Below the pieces are notes generated by a model that was not told the DNA's origin, did no database searches, and saw nothing but the letters and a program-made list of their open reading frames with translations. From contig NZ_JAOTID010000012.1 of NCBI RefSeq assembly GCF_026163695.1, forward strand, positions 1 to 64,000: 64,000 nt of DNA. The letters run 5' to 3'. Shown here piece by piece: positions 51,290-60,724 of this stretch. This DNA is from Shumkonia mesophila. Its GTDB lineage: Bacteria; Pseudomonadota; Alphaproteobacteria; Rhodospirillales; Shumkoniaceae. Within the stretch, counting starts at the first letter, position 1. Each line of letters opens with the position of its first letter. A program made the translations under genes and the position numbers.

Positions 51290-52540
51290 TTAAACGACGC
51301 CGGCCTTTTCCAGGGCGACGCGCAACAACACCTCGGCGCCGGCGGAAAGCTGCGCCGGGTCGGTGTGCTCGGTCACGTTGTGGCTGATGCCGCCCCGGCT
51401 CGGCACGAAGATCATGGCGGCCGGGCAGTGCGGCGCGAACATCTGGGCGTCGTGGCCGGCCCCCGAGGGCATGCGCCTGACCGAATGGCCGAGGCCGCGG
51501 GCGGTTTCTTCGACGAGCGCGACCAGTTCGGGATCGAAGGCGACCGGGGCGAAGCGGGCCAGCGGACGGGCCTCGAACCCCACCCCCTCGGCGGCGGCGG
51601 CCTGGGCGGCGAAGGCCCGGAGCCTTTCGTCGGCGGCGGCGAGCGTCGCGGCATCGGTGTTGCGCAGATCGGCGGTCAACAGCGCCTCCCCCGGCACCAC
51701 GTTGACGAGCCCGGGTGCGACGGCGAGGCGCCCGACGGTAGCCACCTGGACGCCGCCGATTTCCCCCGCCAGCCGGCGGGCCTCGACGGCCACCCGCGCG
51801 GCGACGTAGCCGGCGTCGTGGCGCATCGCCATCGGCGTCGTACCGGCGTGGTTGGTCTGGCCCTGGAAGCGGTATTCGGTCCAGCAGATGCCCTGCACGC
51901 CGGTGACGGCGCCGATGGCGATGCCCCCGGCATCGAGGACCGGGCCCTGCTCGATGTGCAGCTCGAGATAGCAGTGGGCGGCGATGGCGCCGACCGGGGC
52001 GTCGCCGGCATAGCCGATGCGCGCCAGTTCGTCGCCCACGGTGGCGCCGTCGATGCCGACGGCGGCGAGCGCTTCGGCCAGGCCGAGATGGCCGGAAAGA
52101 ACGCCGCTGCCCATCATGTCGGGGGCGAAACGCGCACCCTCCTCGTTGGTGAAGAAGGCCACCGCCAGCGGCCGGCGGGTGCGGATGGCGGCGTCGTTCA
52201 AGACGTTCACCACCTCGAGGCCGGCCAGCACGCCGAGCGCGCCGTCGTAAAGGCCGCCGGTGGCCACGGTGTCGATGTGCGACCCGATGACCACGGGGGG
52301 CCCGGCCTCGGCGCCCGCACGCAGGCCGAAGACATTGCCGATGCGATCGACGGTGACGGCGAGGCCGAGGCCACGCATCCAGCCGGCCACGCAATCGCGG
52401 CCCTGGCGGTCGGCCTCGGAGAGGGCCAGCCGGCTGACGCCGCCGCCGGGCAGGGCGCCGATCCGCCCGAGCGCCTCGATGCGGCCCATCAGGCGGGCGG
52501 GATCGATGCCGAGATTGGCGGGACGGGACGATGGGCGCAT
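51290..52540 (-). CDS. allC: allantoate amidohydrolase / N-carbamoyl-amino-acid hydrolase family
   Basis: The 416-residue product is a Zn-dependent M20/HyuC-type amidase. The metal ligands are seen in GSHIDTVATGGLYDG (His, Asp) and NEEGARF (Glu). HIEQGPVLDA and SGAGHDAQMFA complete the site, and the dimer domain has TNHAGTTPM. Allantoate amidohydrolase releases CO2 and ammonia from allantoate; relatives hydrolyse N-carbamoyl amino acids. The nearby PuuE-type allantoinase, racemase and NCS1 permease favour an allantoate-type substrate. GGAGG precedes the ATG at 52540. It is the last gene of the minus-strand run. Confidence 0.85.
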   Translation of the reverse strand: MRPSSRPANLGIDPARLMGRIEALGRIGALPGGGVSRLALSEADRQGRDCVAGWMRGLGLAVTVDRIGNVFGLRAGAEAGPPVVIGSHIDTVATGGLYDGALGVLAGLEVVNVLNDAAIRTRRPLAVAFFTNEEGARFAPDMMGSGVLSGHLGLAEALAAVGIDGATVGDELARIGYAGDAPVGAIAAHCYLELHIEQGPVLDAGGIAIGAVTGVQGICWTEYRFQGQTNHAGTTPMAMRHDAGYVAARVAVEARRLAGEIGGVQVATVGRLAVAPGLVNVVPGEALLTADLRNTDAATLAAADERLRAFAAQAAAAEGVGFEARPLARFAPVAFDPELVALVEETARGLGHSVRRMPSGAGHDAQMFAPHCPAAMIFVPSRGGISHNVTEHTDPAQLSAGAEVLLRVALEKAGVV

Positions 52541-52613
52541 GGTTTCCTCCGTAAGAATGGAAAGGGGCCGGACGCGACGGCGCCCGGCCCCGTTCACGCC
52601 GCAAGCGAAGCGG

Positions 52614-53651
52614 TTACATGTTTTCCTTGATGGAGGCCAGCATGGCATCCAGCATCTCGGTGCCTTCCTTGCCGTACTTGCCTTCGATCAGCTTGCGCAC
52701 GGCGGGCTGGGTCGCGTCGGCGAACTTCTTGAGCTCGGCGGCGGGGATGGTGTTGACCTGCATCTTCTTGGCCAGGCGCGGCAGACCGCGATCCGAGGCC
52801 TCGATCAGGCGCGACATGCCACGGCCGGCCTCGCTCGCCACATCGGACGCCCACAGGACGACGTCGCGCTGTTCGGGCTTCAGCTTGGCCAGGAAGTCCT
52901 TGTTCATGAACCACACGTAGGGCGTGATCACGTGGTTGGAGATGGACAGGTACTTCTGGACCTCGTCGAACTTGGCGAAGGCCATGATCGGAATCGGGTT
53001 CATCTGGCCGTCGGCGACGCCGGTCTGCAGCGCGGTATAGACCTCGGCCCACGGCAGCGCGGTCGGCTGGCCGCCCAGCGAGGAAACGATCGCCTCGTGG
53101 GTGGGCAGCGTCATGGTGCGGATCTTCAACCCCTTCATGTCCTCGACCGTCTTGATCGGCCGCTTGTTGTTGGAGAACACGAAGAAGCCGCCGGAATCGA
53201 TGAGGCCCAGCACCTTGAGGTCGGTCTTCTTCTCGAGGTCGGCCACGAACTTCTTGCCGAAGGAACTGTCCCGGCTGATGACCTTGGAGGCGACCGCGAT
53301 GTTCGGGAAGGCGAACGGCATGTCGAAGACGCCGACCAGCGGATAGTGCCCGGCGACGCCGCCGGCCGAGGAAATGAACGATTCGACGACGCCGCTGCGG
53401 ACCTGGTCGATGACTTCGCTTTCCTTGCCGAGCTGGCCGTTGGCGAACAGTTTGACCTCGATCGTGCCGTTGGTGTTGGCCTCGACGAACGACTTGAAGA
53501 TGGCGGCCATGGTACCCGAGTGGGAATCGAGCGGCTCGTCGGGGTTCATATGGCCCAGACGGATGGTGACGTCCGCCGCCATGGCGCCCGAAGACACCAG
53601 GGCAACGGTGGCGGCTCCCGCCAGGAGTCGCAGATGTTTGAGGTATGTCAT
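52614..53651 (-). CDS. dctP: TRAP transporter solute-binding protein DctP
   Basis: The 345-residue periplasmic binding protein opens with a signal peptide (LLAGAATVALVSSGAMAA). It has the DctP fold, and the conserved Arg in DMKGLKIRTMTLP usually grips the carboxylate of the ligand. The ligand may be a ureido- or other organic acid, given the neighbours. It is the last of the dctQ-dctM-dctP trio on this strand and precedes allC by 73 bases. Confidence 0.92.
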   Translation of the reverse strand: MTYLKHLRLLAGAATVALVSSGAMAADVTIRLGHMNPDEPLDSHSGTMAAIFKSFVEANTNGTIEVKLFANGQLGKESEVIDQVRSGVVESFISSAGGVAGHYPLVGVFDMPFAFPNIAVASKVISRDSSFGKKFVADLEKKTDLKVLGLIDSGGFFVFSNNKRPIKTVEDMKGLKIRTMTLPTHEAIVSSLGGQPTALPWAEVYTALQTGVADGQMNPIPIMAFAKFDEVQKYLSISNHVITPYVWFMNKDFLAKLKPEQRDVVLWASDVASEAGRGMSRLIEASDRGLPRLAKKMQVNTIPAAELKKFADATQPAVRKLIEGKYGKEGTEMLDAMLASIKENM

Positions 53652-53695
53652 TCCAATGCTCCCTTTTTTATAGACTGCGAACACGAAAAAACGTC

Positions 53696-54976
53696 TCAGA
53701 AGCCGAGCGCACGCGGCACGCTGAGCGTCACCGCCGGCCAATAGGCCACCAAGAGGAGAACGGTCACTTCGGCCAGGATGAAGGGCCACAGCGAGCGCGT
53801 GATGTTTTCGATCTTCTCCTTGCACACCGAGGCCAGGACGAACAGGCAGGCCCCCACCGGCGGCGTCATCAGCGAGATGTTCAGCGCCAGCACGATGACG
53901 ATACCGGCGTGGATGGGGTCCATGCCGATGGCCAGCGTCAGCGGCCCCAGCACGGGGGCCATGATGATCAGCGTGGCGTTGATGTCCATGAAGAGGCCGA
54001 TGAACAGCAGCAGCACCACGATCATGCCGATGATGACGGCGGGATTGCTGGAAATGCTGAGGAAGCCCTTGGCGATCAGCTGCGGGATCTGGTTGTAGGT
54101 CATCCACCAGCCGAGGATGGTGGCCGAGGCGATGATGACGAAGATGACGCCGGTGATCATCGTCGTGCGGACCAGCGTGTGGTAGAGGTCCGGCCAGCTC
54201 AGCTTGCGATAGACCGCGGCGCCGAGGAAGAGGGCGTAGGCGACCGCGATGGCCGCCGCCTCGGTGGGCGTCGCCCAGCCGCCCAGGATGGAGCCCAGGA
54301 TGAACACCGGCAGCAGCAGCGCCAGGAAGCTGCCGCGGAACGTCGTGGCGATCAGGCGCAGGCTCGGCCGGCGGTCGGACTTGGGCAGGTTCCAGCGCTT
54401 GCCGAAGATGGCGATCATGCCCATGCAGGCGGCGCCGATGAGCAGGCCGGGCAGGATGCCGGCGGCGAACATGCCGGCGATCGACACCCCCATGATCGAG
54501 CCGTAGATGATCATCAGGGTGGAGGGCGGGATGGTCGGCCCGATGATCGAGCCGGCGGCCACCACCGCGCAGGAAAAGGGCTTGGTGTAGCCCGACTTGA
54601 CCATGGCCGGCACCAGGGTGTTGCCGAAGGCCGCCGCCTCGGCGGTGGCCGCCCCGGTGATGCCGGCGAACATGATGGAGGCGGCGAAGTTGGTGTGGGC
54701 CATGCCGCCGCGCAGCCAGCCCACCAGCGAATCGGCGAACTTGACGATCTGGTCGGTGATGCCGGTCTTGTTCATGATCTCGCCGGCCAGAATGAAGAAC
54801 GGCATGGCGAGGAAGGGGAAGAGATCGAGGCCGGCGAAGAAGCGGTCCGGAACCATGGTCAGGAAGCGGCCGCCGCCCATGTCGAGGATGCCGACCACGC
54901 CGGCGACGCCGAGGATGAAACCGACCGGCATGCCCAGCGCCAGGAGGCCGAAAAAGATGACACCAACAAGAATCAT
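53696..54976 (-). CDS. dctM: TRAP transporter large membrane subunit DctM
   Basis: The 426-residue product has about twelve predicted helices and the DctM motifs FFILAGEIMNKTGI, GAATAEAAAFG and GWATPTEAAA. It forms the Na+-coupled translocation channel with DctQ. CAGGAGG lies inside the end of dctQ, just before its ATG, so the two are translationally linked. Confidence 0.94.
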   Translation of the reverse strand: MILVGVIFFGLLALGMPVGFILGVAGVVGILDMGGGRFLTMVPDRFFAGLDLFPFLAMPFFILAGEIMNKTGITDQIVKFADSLVGWLRGGMAHTNFAASIMFAGITGAATAEAAAFGNTLVPAMVKSGYTKPFSCAVVAAGSIIGPTIPPSTLMIIYGSIMGVSIAGMFAAGILPGLLIGAACMGMIAIFGKRWNLPKSDRRPSLRLIATTFRGSFLALLLPVFILGSILGGWATPTEAAAIAVAYALFLGAAVYRKLSWPDLYHTLVRTTMITGVIFVIIASATILGWWMTYNQIPQLIAKGFLSISSNPAVIIGMIVVLLLFIGLFMDINATLIIMAPVLGPLTLAIGMDPIHAGIVIVLALNISLMTPPVGACLFVLASVCKEKIENITRSLWPFILAEVTVLLLVAYWPAVTLSVPRALGF

Positions 54977-54977
54977 G

Positions 54978-55529
54978 TCAAACCTCCTGCGCCGGCTTGT
55001 CGGTAGCCGCCGGCGCCAGCATGATGAAATCGCGAACCGAGACCAAGGCGAGTTGGACGCAGGCCATGGCCGCGGACAGCGGAATGCCGATGTTGGGATA
55101 GCCCTTCGGCATCTCGTAGATCATGGTGAAGCGGGTCATGCCGCGCTCCACGAAGCCGAGCCCGTAGTAGAAGATCAACGCGAAAAACGCGAAGGCCAGG
55201 AGGTCGAAGATCAACGCCAGCCATCGCCGGTAGCGCGGCGGAAACTTCTCGAAAACAAACAGCACGCCGATGTGTTCGCGATGCGCGATGCCCGACGACA
55301 CCGCCAGCAGCGCCATCCAGATCATCAGGTAGCGGGCCAATTCCTCGGTCCAGGTCGCCTGGACGGTGATGTCCGGAAAGAGCGATCCCATCACCGGGAC
55401 GAGGTAGCGCACCAAGACGCCCAGCCACACGTCGAGCACCAGGATGACCATCAGGAGCACGCAAAAGCGTTCGACGAACCAGTTGACCCGCATGCTCAGG
55501 CCATGCGCCGATTGTGCCACGTTGTTCAT
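54978..55529 (-). CDS. dctQ: TRAP transporter small membrane subunit DctQ
   Basis: The 183-residue product has four predicted helices in the usual DctQ layout (FCVLLMVILVLDVWLGVLVR, YLMIWMALLAVSSGIAHREH). It is the partner of DctM, which starts 1 base after its stop. It heads the TRAP trio. The 280-base gap to the upstream puuE gene leaves room for an internal promoter. Confidence 0.9.
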   Translation of the reverse strand: MNNVAQSAHGLSMRVNWFVERFCVLLMVILVLDVWLGVLVRYLVPVMGSLFPDITVQATWTEELARYLMIWMALLAVSSGIAHREHIGVLFVFEKFPPRYRRWLALIFDLLAFAFFALIFYYGLGFVERGMTRFTMIYEMPKGYPNIGIPLSAAMACVQLALVSVRDFIMLAPAATDKPAQEV

Positions 55530-55809
55530 GTTGTTACCCGTGTCCCCCGTGCGTAAGAATTGGTCAGAATGAAAGGAAATCCCCGCCCTGCCAAGGCTAT
55601 GTTGATTTTTTCAGCCGTTCGGCCGCCGACGGTGGCGCAACGGCGCTTTCCTGCCACTTTGCCCGTCATTGGATGCGGGCACATGCCCAAGAAAGCGGCC
55701 CGTCGCACCGACCCCGCCGGCACGCACGGGCGAAACACCTCGACTCGGGGGCCGAGATTGCTGTCGTCCATCGGCGTGCCTTTCTTTCGTTGCGTCCCAG
55801 CCGCCGGCT
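55530..55809. other. gap between puuE-like gene and dctQ
   Basis: A promoter for dctQMP-allC may lie here. A minus-strand frame from 55771 to 55526 (81 codons, MDDSNLGPRVEVF...) has AAAGG upstream but no recognisable family and overlaps dctQ's start codon. I do not call it. No strong hairpin with a T-run is seen. Confidence 0.35.
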
Positions 55810-56724
55810 TCACACCGGATGATGTTCCCGCCAATGGCGGGCGATGTCGACGCGTCGCGCCACCCACACCTTGTCGTGCGAAAGCACGTAATCGACAAAC
55901 CTTTTCAGCGCCTGGAAGCGCGCCGGCTTGCCGATCAGCCGGCAATGCATGCCGACCGACATCATGCGCGGCCGCTCGGCGCCCTCCTCGTAAAGGGTGT
56001 CGAAGGCGTCCTTCATGTAGGTGAAGTACTGATCGCCGCTGTTGAACCCCTGGATCGCCGCGAACTTCATGTCGTTGGTGTCCAGCGTGTAGGGTACCAC
56101 CAGGTGCGGCTTGTCCACCACCCGGCTCCAGAACGGCAGGTCGTCGGAATAGTCGTCGGCGTCATAGAGGAAGCCGCCCTCCTCGGCCACCAGCGCGCGG
56201 GTGTTCTCGCTGGTCCGCCCGGTGTACCAGCCGAGCGGGCGGGAGCCGGTGATGCGCTTCTGGATCTCGATGGCGAGGCGCATGTGCTCGCGCTCCTCTT
56301 CGATCGGCATGCCGTGATAGTTGATCCAGCGGTAGCCGTGCGAGCAGATCTCGTGGCCGTCCTTCGTGACGACCTCGGCGACCAGCGGGTTGCGCTCCAG
56401 CGCCATGGCGATGCCGAAGACGGTGATCGGCAGCCGCCGTTCGCGGAACAGCTTCAGCACCCGCCAGACGCCAGCCCGGCTGCCATATTCGTAGAGCGAT
56501 TCCATGCTCATGTGGCGGGCGCCGACGAACGGCACCGCGCCGACCATTTCCGACAGGAAGGTTTCCGAGGCGGCATCGCCATGCAGCACGCAGTTCTCGC
56601 CGCCCTCTTCGTAGTTGAGCACGAACTGCACCGCGATGCGGGCGCCGCCCGGCCATTTCGCATGCGGCACATCGGGGCCGTAACCGGTCATGTCGCGCGG
56701 GTAGTCGGTCTTCATGGTGGTCAT
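55810..56724 (-). CDS. puuE: PuuE-type allantoinase (polysaccharide-deacetylase fold)
   Basis: PuuE opens the allantoin ring to allantoate without the cyclic-amidohydrolase fold. The 304-residue product has the family start (PRDMTGYGPDVPHAKWPGGA), VQFVLNYEEGGENCVLHGD, the catalytic segment EICSHGYRW, and SVGMHCRLIGKPARF near the end. These motifs separate PuuE from chitin deacetylases. I chose the ATG at 56724 with AAAGG upstream; an ATG at 56715 is also possible. It lies with an NCS1 permease, an allantoin-type racemase and an AllC-like enzyme. Confidence 0.88.
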   Translation of the reverse strand: MTTMKTDYPRDMTGYGPDVPHAKWPGGARIAVQFVLNYEEGGENCVLHGDAASETFLSEMVGAVPFVGARHMSMESLYEYGSRAGVWRVLKLFRERRLPITVFGIAMALERNPLVAEVVTKDGHEICSHGYRWINYHGMPIEEEREHMRLAIEIQKRITGSRPLGWYTGRTSENTRALVAEEGGFLYDADDYSDDLPFWSRVVDKPHLVVPYTLDTNDMKFAAIQGFNSGDQYFTYMKDAFDTLYEEGAERPRMMSVGMHCRLIGKPARFQALKRFVDYVLSHDKVWVARRVDIARHWREHHPV

Positions 56725-56878
56725 TTCCAATGCCTTTCTTCTTGCTTCTTGCGCGGGCGCCCCACGCCCGCTCCGCCTGGCGAGATCGTTCCTCGGGGTA
56801 TCCCCGGCCCCAGGCCCGGCCGGCCCGAAAAAGGTCCGGCGCGCGGGAGGTTTCCCGCGCGCCGGTTCCCTTGGGTCG

Positions 56879-58339
56879 TCAGTCGTCCGCCGCGGCGCTG
56901 GCCGCCAGCGGGCTGGTGGCCATCAGGCCATAGTAGAACAGGCCGCCCAGGCACGCCCCGATCACCCAGCCGTAGCCGGACAGGGCTTCCAGAGCCGGCA
57001 CCCACACCGAGGAGATCGAGAAGAGTGCGGCCGCCCCGAAGGCGATCAGCGCCCGCTGGTTCCAGCCGTTGACGTAGTAGTACTTGCTGCCCGGTTCGGA
57101 GGAAAACAGCTGCTGGATGTCCAGCTTCTGCTTCTTCACCAGGTAGTAGTCGACGATCATGATCCCGTAGACCGGGGCCAGGATGGCGCCCAGGGTATTG
57201 ACGAAGCCGGCGATGCCGATGTTGCTGATCACCGAGACCCACAAGGCGCCGACGAAGAAGGCGGCGATGGAGGTGATCAGCCCGCCGATCTTGAAGTTGA
57301 TCTTGCTGGGGATCAGGTTGGCGAGGTCGTAAGCCGGCGGCACGAAGTTGGCCACCACGTTGATGCCGACCGTCGCCGCGAAGAAGGTGATGGCGGCAAT
57401 CACGGTGAGCCCCAGGTTGTCGACACGGGCCACGATGTCGGCCGGGTTGGTCAGCCGTTCGCCGAACAGCACGACGGTGCCGGCGGTGACGAACAGCGCG
57501 ATGAACGAGAAGAAGGCGACGTTGAGCGGCAGCCCCAGCAGGTTGCCGATTTTCATTTCCCGTTCGCTGCGCACGAAGCGCGAGAAGTCGCCGTAGTTGA
57601 TGACCACGGCGGCGAAGTAGGCGACCATCGTGCCGGTGATGCCGAGGAAGGCCGCGACCGGGCCGCCGGCGTAGGTGCCGGTGCCGCTGAAGATCTTGCC
57701 GACTTCGGACATCAGGCCGCCACCCGCCTTGACCCAGATGATCCCCATGAGGACGAGCATCACCACGTAGACGAAGGGACCGGCCCAGTTGAGGAAATGG
57801 CGGATCCATTCGATGCCCCGCCAGAACATGTAGAGCTGGAACAGCCACACGACCACGAACGAGAACCAGCCGATGGCGGTCATGCCGAGGAATTCGGCCC
57901 CGCCGGCGCTGCCCGTCAGCGCGTTGATCAGAAGGGTCAACGCGGTGGAGGCGAAGTAGGTCTGCACGCCGTACCAGAAGATGGCGACGACGGCCCGGAC
58001 CATAGCCGGGAAGTTGGCACCGCGCACACCCATGCTGACGCGGGCCATCACCGGGTAGGGGATGCCGTAACGCACGCTGGGCTGCCCCGAGAGGTTGACC
58101 AGCACCATGATGATGAAGCCGGCCAGGATGATCGCCGCCATCACCGCCCAACCGTTGAGGCCGTAGGTGATGAACAGCGAAGCGGCCAGCGTGTAGCCGA
58201 AAAGGCTTTGGATGTCGTTCGACCACACATTGAAGATTTCAAACCAGCCCCACGTCCGCTTTGCATGCGGAATGGGCGCCAAATCCTCGTTGTACAGGGT
58301 TGGGTCGATCTTTTTGATTCCGAGATCGCGGGTATCCAT
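56879..58339 (-). CDS. NCS1-family permease (allantoin/cytosine/purine type)
   Basis: The 486-residue inner-membrane protein has twelve predicted helices and NCS1 signatures: NVWSNDIQSLFGYTLAASLF near residue 37, PYPVMARVSMGVRG, GAILAPVYGIMIVDYYLVKK. Members carry allantoin (PucI), hydantoins, cytosine or uracil with a cation. GGGGG lies upstream of the ATG. Between the amidohydrolase and PuuE-type allantoinase, allantoin or another ureide is the likely cargo. Confidence 0.92.
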   Translation of the reverse strand: MDTRDLGIKKIDPTLYNEDLAPIPHAKRTWGWFEIFNVWSNDIQSLFGYTLAASLFITYGLNGWAVMAAIILAGFIIMVLVNLSGQPSVRYGIPYPVMARVSMGVRGANFPAMVRAVVAIFWYGVQTYFASTALTLLINALTGSAGGAEFLGMTAIGWFSFVVVWLFQLYMFWRGIEWIRHFLNWAGPFVYVVMLVLMGIIWVKAGGGLMSEVGKIFSGTGTYAGGPVAAFLGITGTMVAYFAAVVINYGDFSRFVRSEREMKIGNLLGLPLNVAFFSFIALFVTAGTVVLFGERLTNPADIVARVDNLGLTVIAAITFFAATVGINVVANFVPPAYDLANLIPSKINFKIGGLITSIAAFFVGALWVSVISNIGIAGFVNTLGAILAPVYGIMIVDYYLVKKQKLDIQQLFSSEPGSKYYYVNGWNQRALIAFGAAALFSISSVWVPALEALSGYGWVIGACLGGLFYYGLMATSPLAASAAADD

Positions 58340-58403
58340 GGTTCCCCCTATTCTTTACCTGTTGTTTTGTCTTGCACGTTCACACCATATCACTTGCTGA
58401 GAC

Positions 58404-58427
58404 TTTATCGGCCGTTCAGCCGATAAA
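58404..58427. other. hairpin over the amidohydrolase stop codon
   Basis: TTTATCGGC (58404-58412) pairs exactly with GCCGATAAA (58419-58427) across a 6-base loop that contains the last codons of the amidohydrolase gene. There is no T-run, so it may set mRNA ends or stability rather than terminate. Confidence 0.45.
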
Positions 58428-59961
58428 ACGGTTCCGTCATCTCCAGATGCTCCAGCATGGCGTTGTGCCAGCGCTGGTGATGGGTCATCAGCCGGCGGAT
58501 GGGTTCCTGGCGGGCCCGCTGCGCTTCGGAAACGCCACGCCCGCAGAAGGCGCGCACCTCGGCGAAAAGGGCCTCGACATCATAGCCGACGAAGCGGCCG
58601 TCCTCGACCACCACTTGGCCGCCGACCACGACGGTATGGACATGCGATCCCTTGGCCCTGAGGACCAGGGTCTCCAGCAAATCGGCATCGGGGCTGGTCC
58701 ACGGAGCGTCGAAGACGGGTCCGGCATCGACAAAGATGAGGTCGGCAAGCCGCCCCGCCGCCAGGGTGCCCAGGCGGCCTTCGAAGCCGATGACGCGGGC
58801 CGCGTTGACCGTCGCCATGCGCAGCACCTGGGCGCCGGTCATGGCCGGCGTCCGTTCGAGATCGAACCCCGGGATGCGATGCAGCTGATGGATCAGCCGC
58901 ATTTCCATGAAGGGGTCCTCGTCGTCGTTGATGCTTTTGTCGTCGATCCCCATCGCCACGTTGACGCCGGCCCGCAGCAGCTCGTAGACCGGCGAGATGC
59001 CGTTGCGGACGTGCAGGTTGCAGCTGGCGTGGTGGGTGATCGAGGCGCCGCGGGCGGCGAGAAGCGCAATGTCGTCGGCCGAAATCCAGACCATGTGGCC
59101 GAAAACGGCGTTCGGCGCCACCAGGCCCATGTCGTCGAGAACGGCCAGAAGAGAGCGGCCGTACTTCTTGAAGCCGTAGGCGCGCTGATGCGGCGTCTGC
59201 AAGGTGTGGATGTGGATGGGAAGCCCGCCCAGCGCGGCCGCGCGGTCTCGAATGCGGCCCATCAGCCGGTCGGTGCCGCCGTGCGCCCAGCTCGGCCCCA
59301 GCAGGATGCGCATATCCGGCCCGTCGTACTTGGCATGGAGATGCTCGAAGACCTCGAAGAAACGGGCCTCGTCCTCGTCCGGATCGTACTCGGTGAACGG
59401 CCGGGCCAGCGCCCGCAGGTCGGGCGGCAGGGTTTCGAGAAACGCCTTCTCGTCGCAGGCGAAGCGGTTGACGTTGCGGATGGCCGGCGAATAGGCCAAC
59501 CGAATCCCGGTTTCCTTGTAGGCCCCGATGGCCCTTTCGGCGTTGCCGACGGCGTCGGGCCCGAGATCGTCCCAGCCGGTGTGATGGAGGGCCGTGCAGC
59601 CGTTGGCAAGGTGGCGCACCGCCGTCAGCGCGGCGCCGAGATCGGCGGGCAGCGAAACGCGCCACGGTTCGTCGAGCAGCATGTTCTCCAGGAAGTCGTA
59701 GCCGACCCCGGCCTGGATGCGGGTGATGCCATAGCCGTGGGTGTGGGCGTCGATCAGTCCCGGCATCACGATCTGGCGGCCATCGCCGACGATCGTCGCG
59801 TTCGGGAAGCGGCGGCGCAGGGCGTCGAAGGGGCCGGTCTCGCGCACCGTATCGCCGGCGACGGCGACGGCGCCGTCGTCGATCCACCGGCCGGTCCCGT
59901 CCTCTGCGTCGATCAGGACATGGCGGCCGCGGAACAGCGTGACGGTGGCGTTTTCCGGCAT
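58405..59961 (-). CDS. amidohydrolase-superfamily deaminase/hydrolase
   Basis: The 518-residue product is a metal-dependent TIM-barrel hydrolase. HxH is in IDAHTHGYG near residue 69, a His lies in PIHIHTLQTPHQRAYG, and a later His segment is SITHHASCNLHVRNG. The catalytic Asp is in MGIDDKSINDDEDP. A small composite beta-sandwich is formed by the two ends. It resembles aminohydrolases such as SsnA, guanine deaminase and hydroxyatrazine hydrolases. The substrate is unknown; the neighbours point to a purine or ureide ring. The start could instead be the GTG at 59973. Confidence 0.8.
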   Translation of the reverse strand: MPENATVTLFRGRHVLIDAEDGTGRWIDDGAVAVAGDTVRETGPFDALRRRFPNATIVGDGRQIVMPGLIDAHTHGYGITRIQAGVGYDFLENMLLDEPWRVSLPADLGAALTAVRHLANGCTALHHTGWDDLGPDAVGNAERAIGAYKETGIRLAYSPAIRNVNRFACDEKAFLETLPPDLRALARPFTEYDPDEDEARFFEVFEHLHAKYDGPDMRILLGPSWAHGGTDRLMGRIRDRAAALGGLPIHIHTLQTPHQRAYGFKKYGRSLLAVLDDMGLVAPNAVFGHMVWISADDIALLAARGASITHHASCNLHVRNGISPVYELLRAGVNVAMGIDDKSINDDEDPFMEMRLIHQLHRIPGFDLERTPAMTGAQVLRMATVNAARVIGFEGRLGTLAAGRLADLIFVDAGPVFDAPWTSPDADLLETLVLRAKGSHVHTVVVGGQVVVEDGRFVGYDVEALFAEVRAFCGRGVSEAQRARQEPIRRLMTHHQRWHNAMLEHLEMTEPFYRLNGR

Positions 59962-59994
59962 GGCGCTTTTCACTCTCTCACCGGCGCACCTGCG

Positions 59995-60705
59995 TCATGA
60001 TGTCTTCTCCTTGGCCCGCGGCGCCGCGTAGGCGCCGACCTTGCTGGTCCTGAGCCCGGCGCCGAGGAGCGCTTCTACCATCTTCACGGCGACGGCGACG
60101 CCATCGATGACGGGAATCTTCGTCTCGGCGCTAAGCCAGGCGGTGAGGTCGGTCATGCCGGCGCAGCCCAAAACGACGGCCTCGCAGCGGTCCTCGCGCA
60201 CGGCGCGAAGGATCTCGTCGCGGATGATTTCGCGGGCCCGGCCGCCCTTCTCTTCCAGCGCCAGCACCGGCAGGTCGGAGGCCCTGACCTTCCGGCAGCG
60301 CCGCTCCATGCCGTACTTGACCGCCAGGTCCTCGATGATGGGGACCGAGCGCGACAGCGTGGTGACCACCGAGAAGCTGGAGGAGATCATCGAGGCCGCG
60401 TGCATGGCCGCCTCGCAGATGCCGAGCACCGGGCCGCCGGCCACCTCGCGGCAGGCGTCGAGGCCGGTGTCGTCGAAGCAGGCGACGACATAGCCGTCGC
60501 ACCCTTCCGCCTCGCCCTTGCGGATCTCGGCCAGCAGGCCCGGCACCGCCAGGGCGCCGTCGGTGTGGCCCTCGATGCTGGCCGGGCTGTCGGTGGGGTT
60601 GGTGGCGACGATTTCGGTCCCCGGCGCCGCCAGCACCTCGGCGCAGCGCCGGATCTTGTCGGTCATCGAGGCGGTGGAGTTGGGGTTGACGATCTTGATC
60701 TTCAT
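59995..60705 (-). CDS. Asp/Glu/hydantoin racemase family (allantoin racemase-like)
   Basis: The 236-residue product has the two catalytic Cys of the family, in VVACFDDTGLDACREV and VVLGCAGMTDLTAWL, and the N-terminal IVNPNSTASMT that binds the substrate carboxylate or imide. HpxA/HyuE members racemise allantoin or 5-substituted hydantoins so that stereospecific enzymes can use both isomers. Here PuuE and the NCS1 permease lie downstream, so an allantoin racemase role is favoured. It starts 19 bases after livF, in the same run. Confidence 0.87.
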   Translation of the reverse strand: MKIKIVNPNSTASMTDKIRRCAEVLAAPGTEIVATNPTDSPASIEGHTDGALAVPGLLAEIRKGEAEGCDGYVVACFDDTGLDACREVAGGPVLGICEAAMHAASMISSSFSVVTTLSRSVPIIEDLAVKYGMERRCRKVRASDLPVLALEEKGGRAREIIRDEILRAVREDRCEAVVLGCAGMTDLTAWLSAETKIPVIDGVAVAVKMVEALLGAGLRTSKVGAYAAPRAKEKTS

Positions 60706-60724
60706 GGACGTTGTCTCCGCGCTC

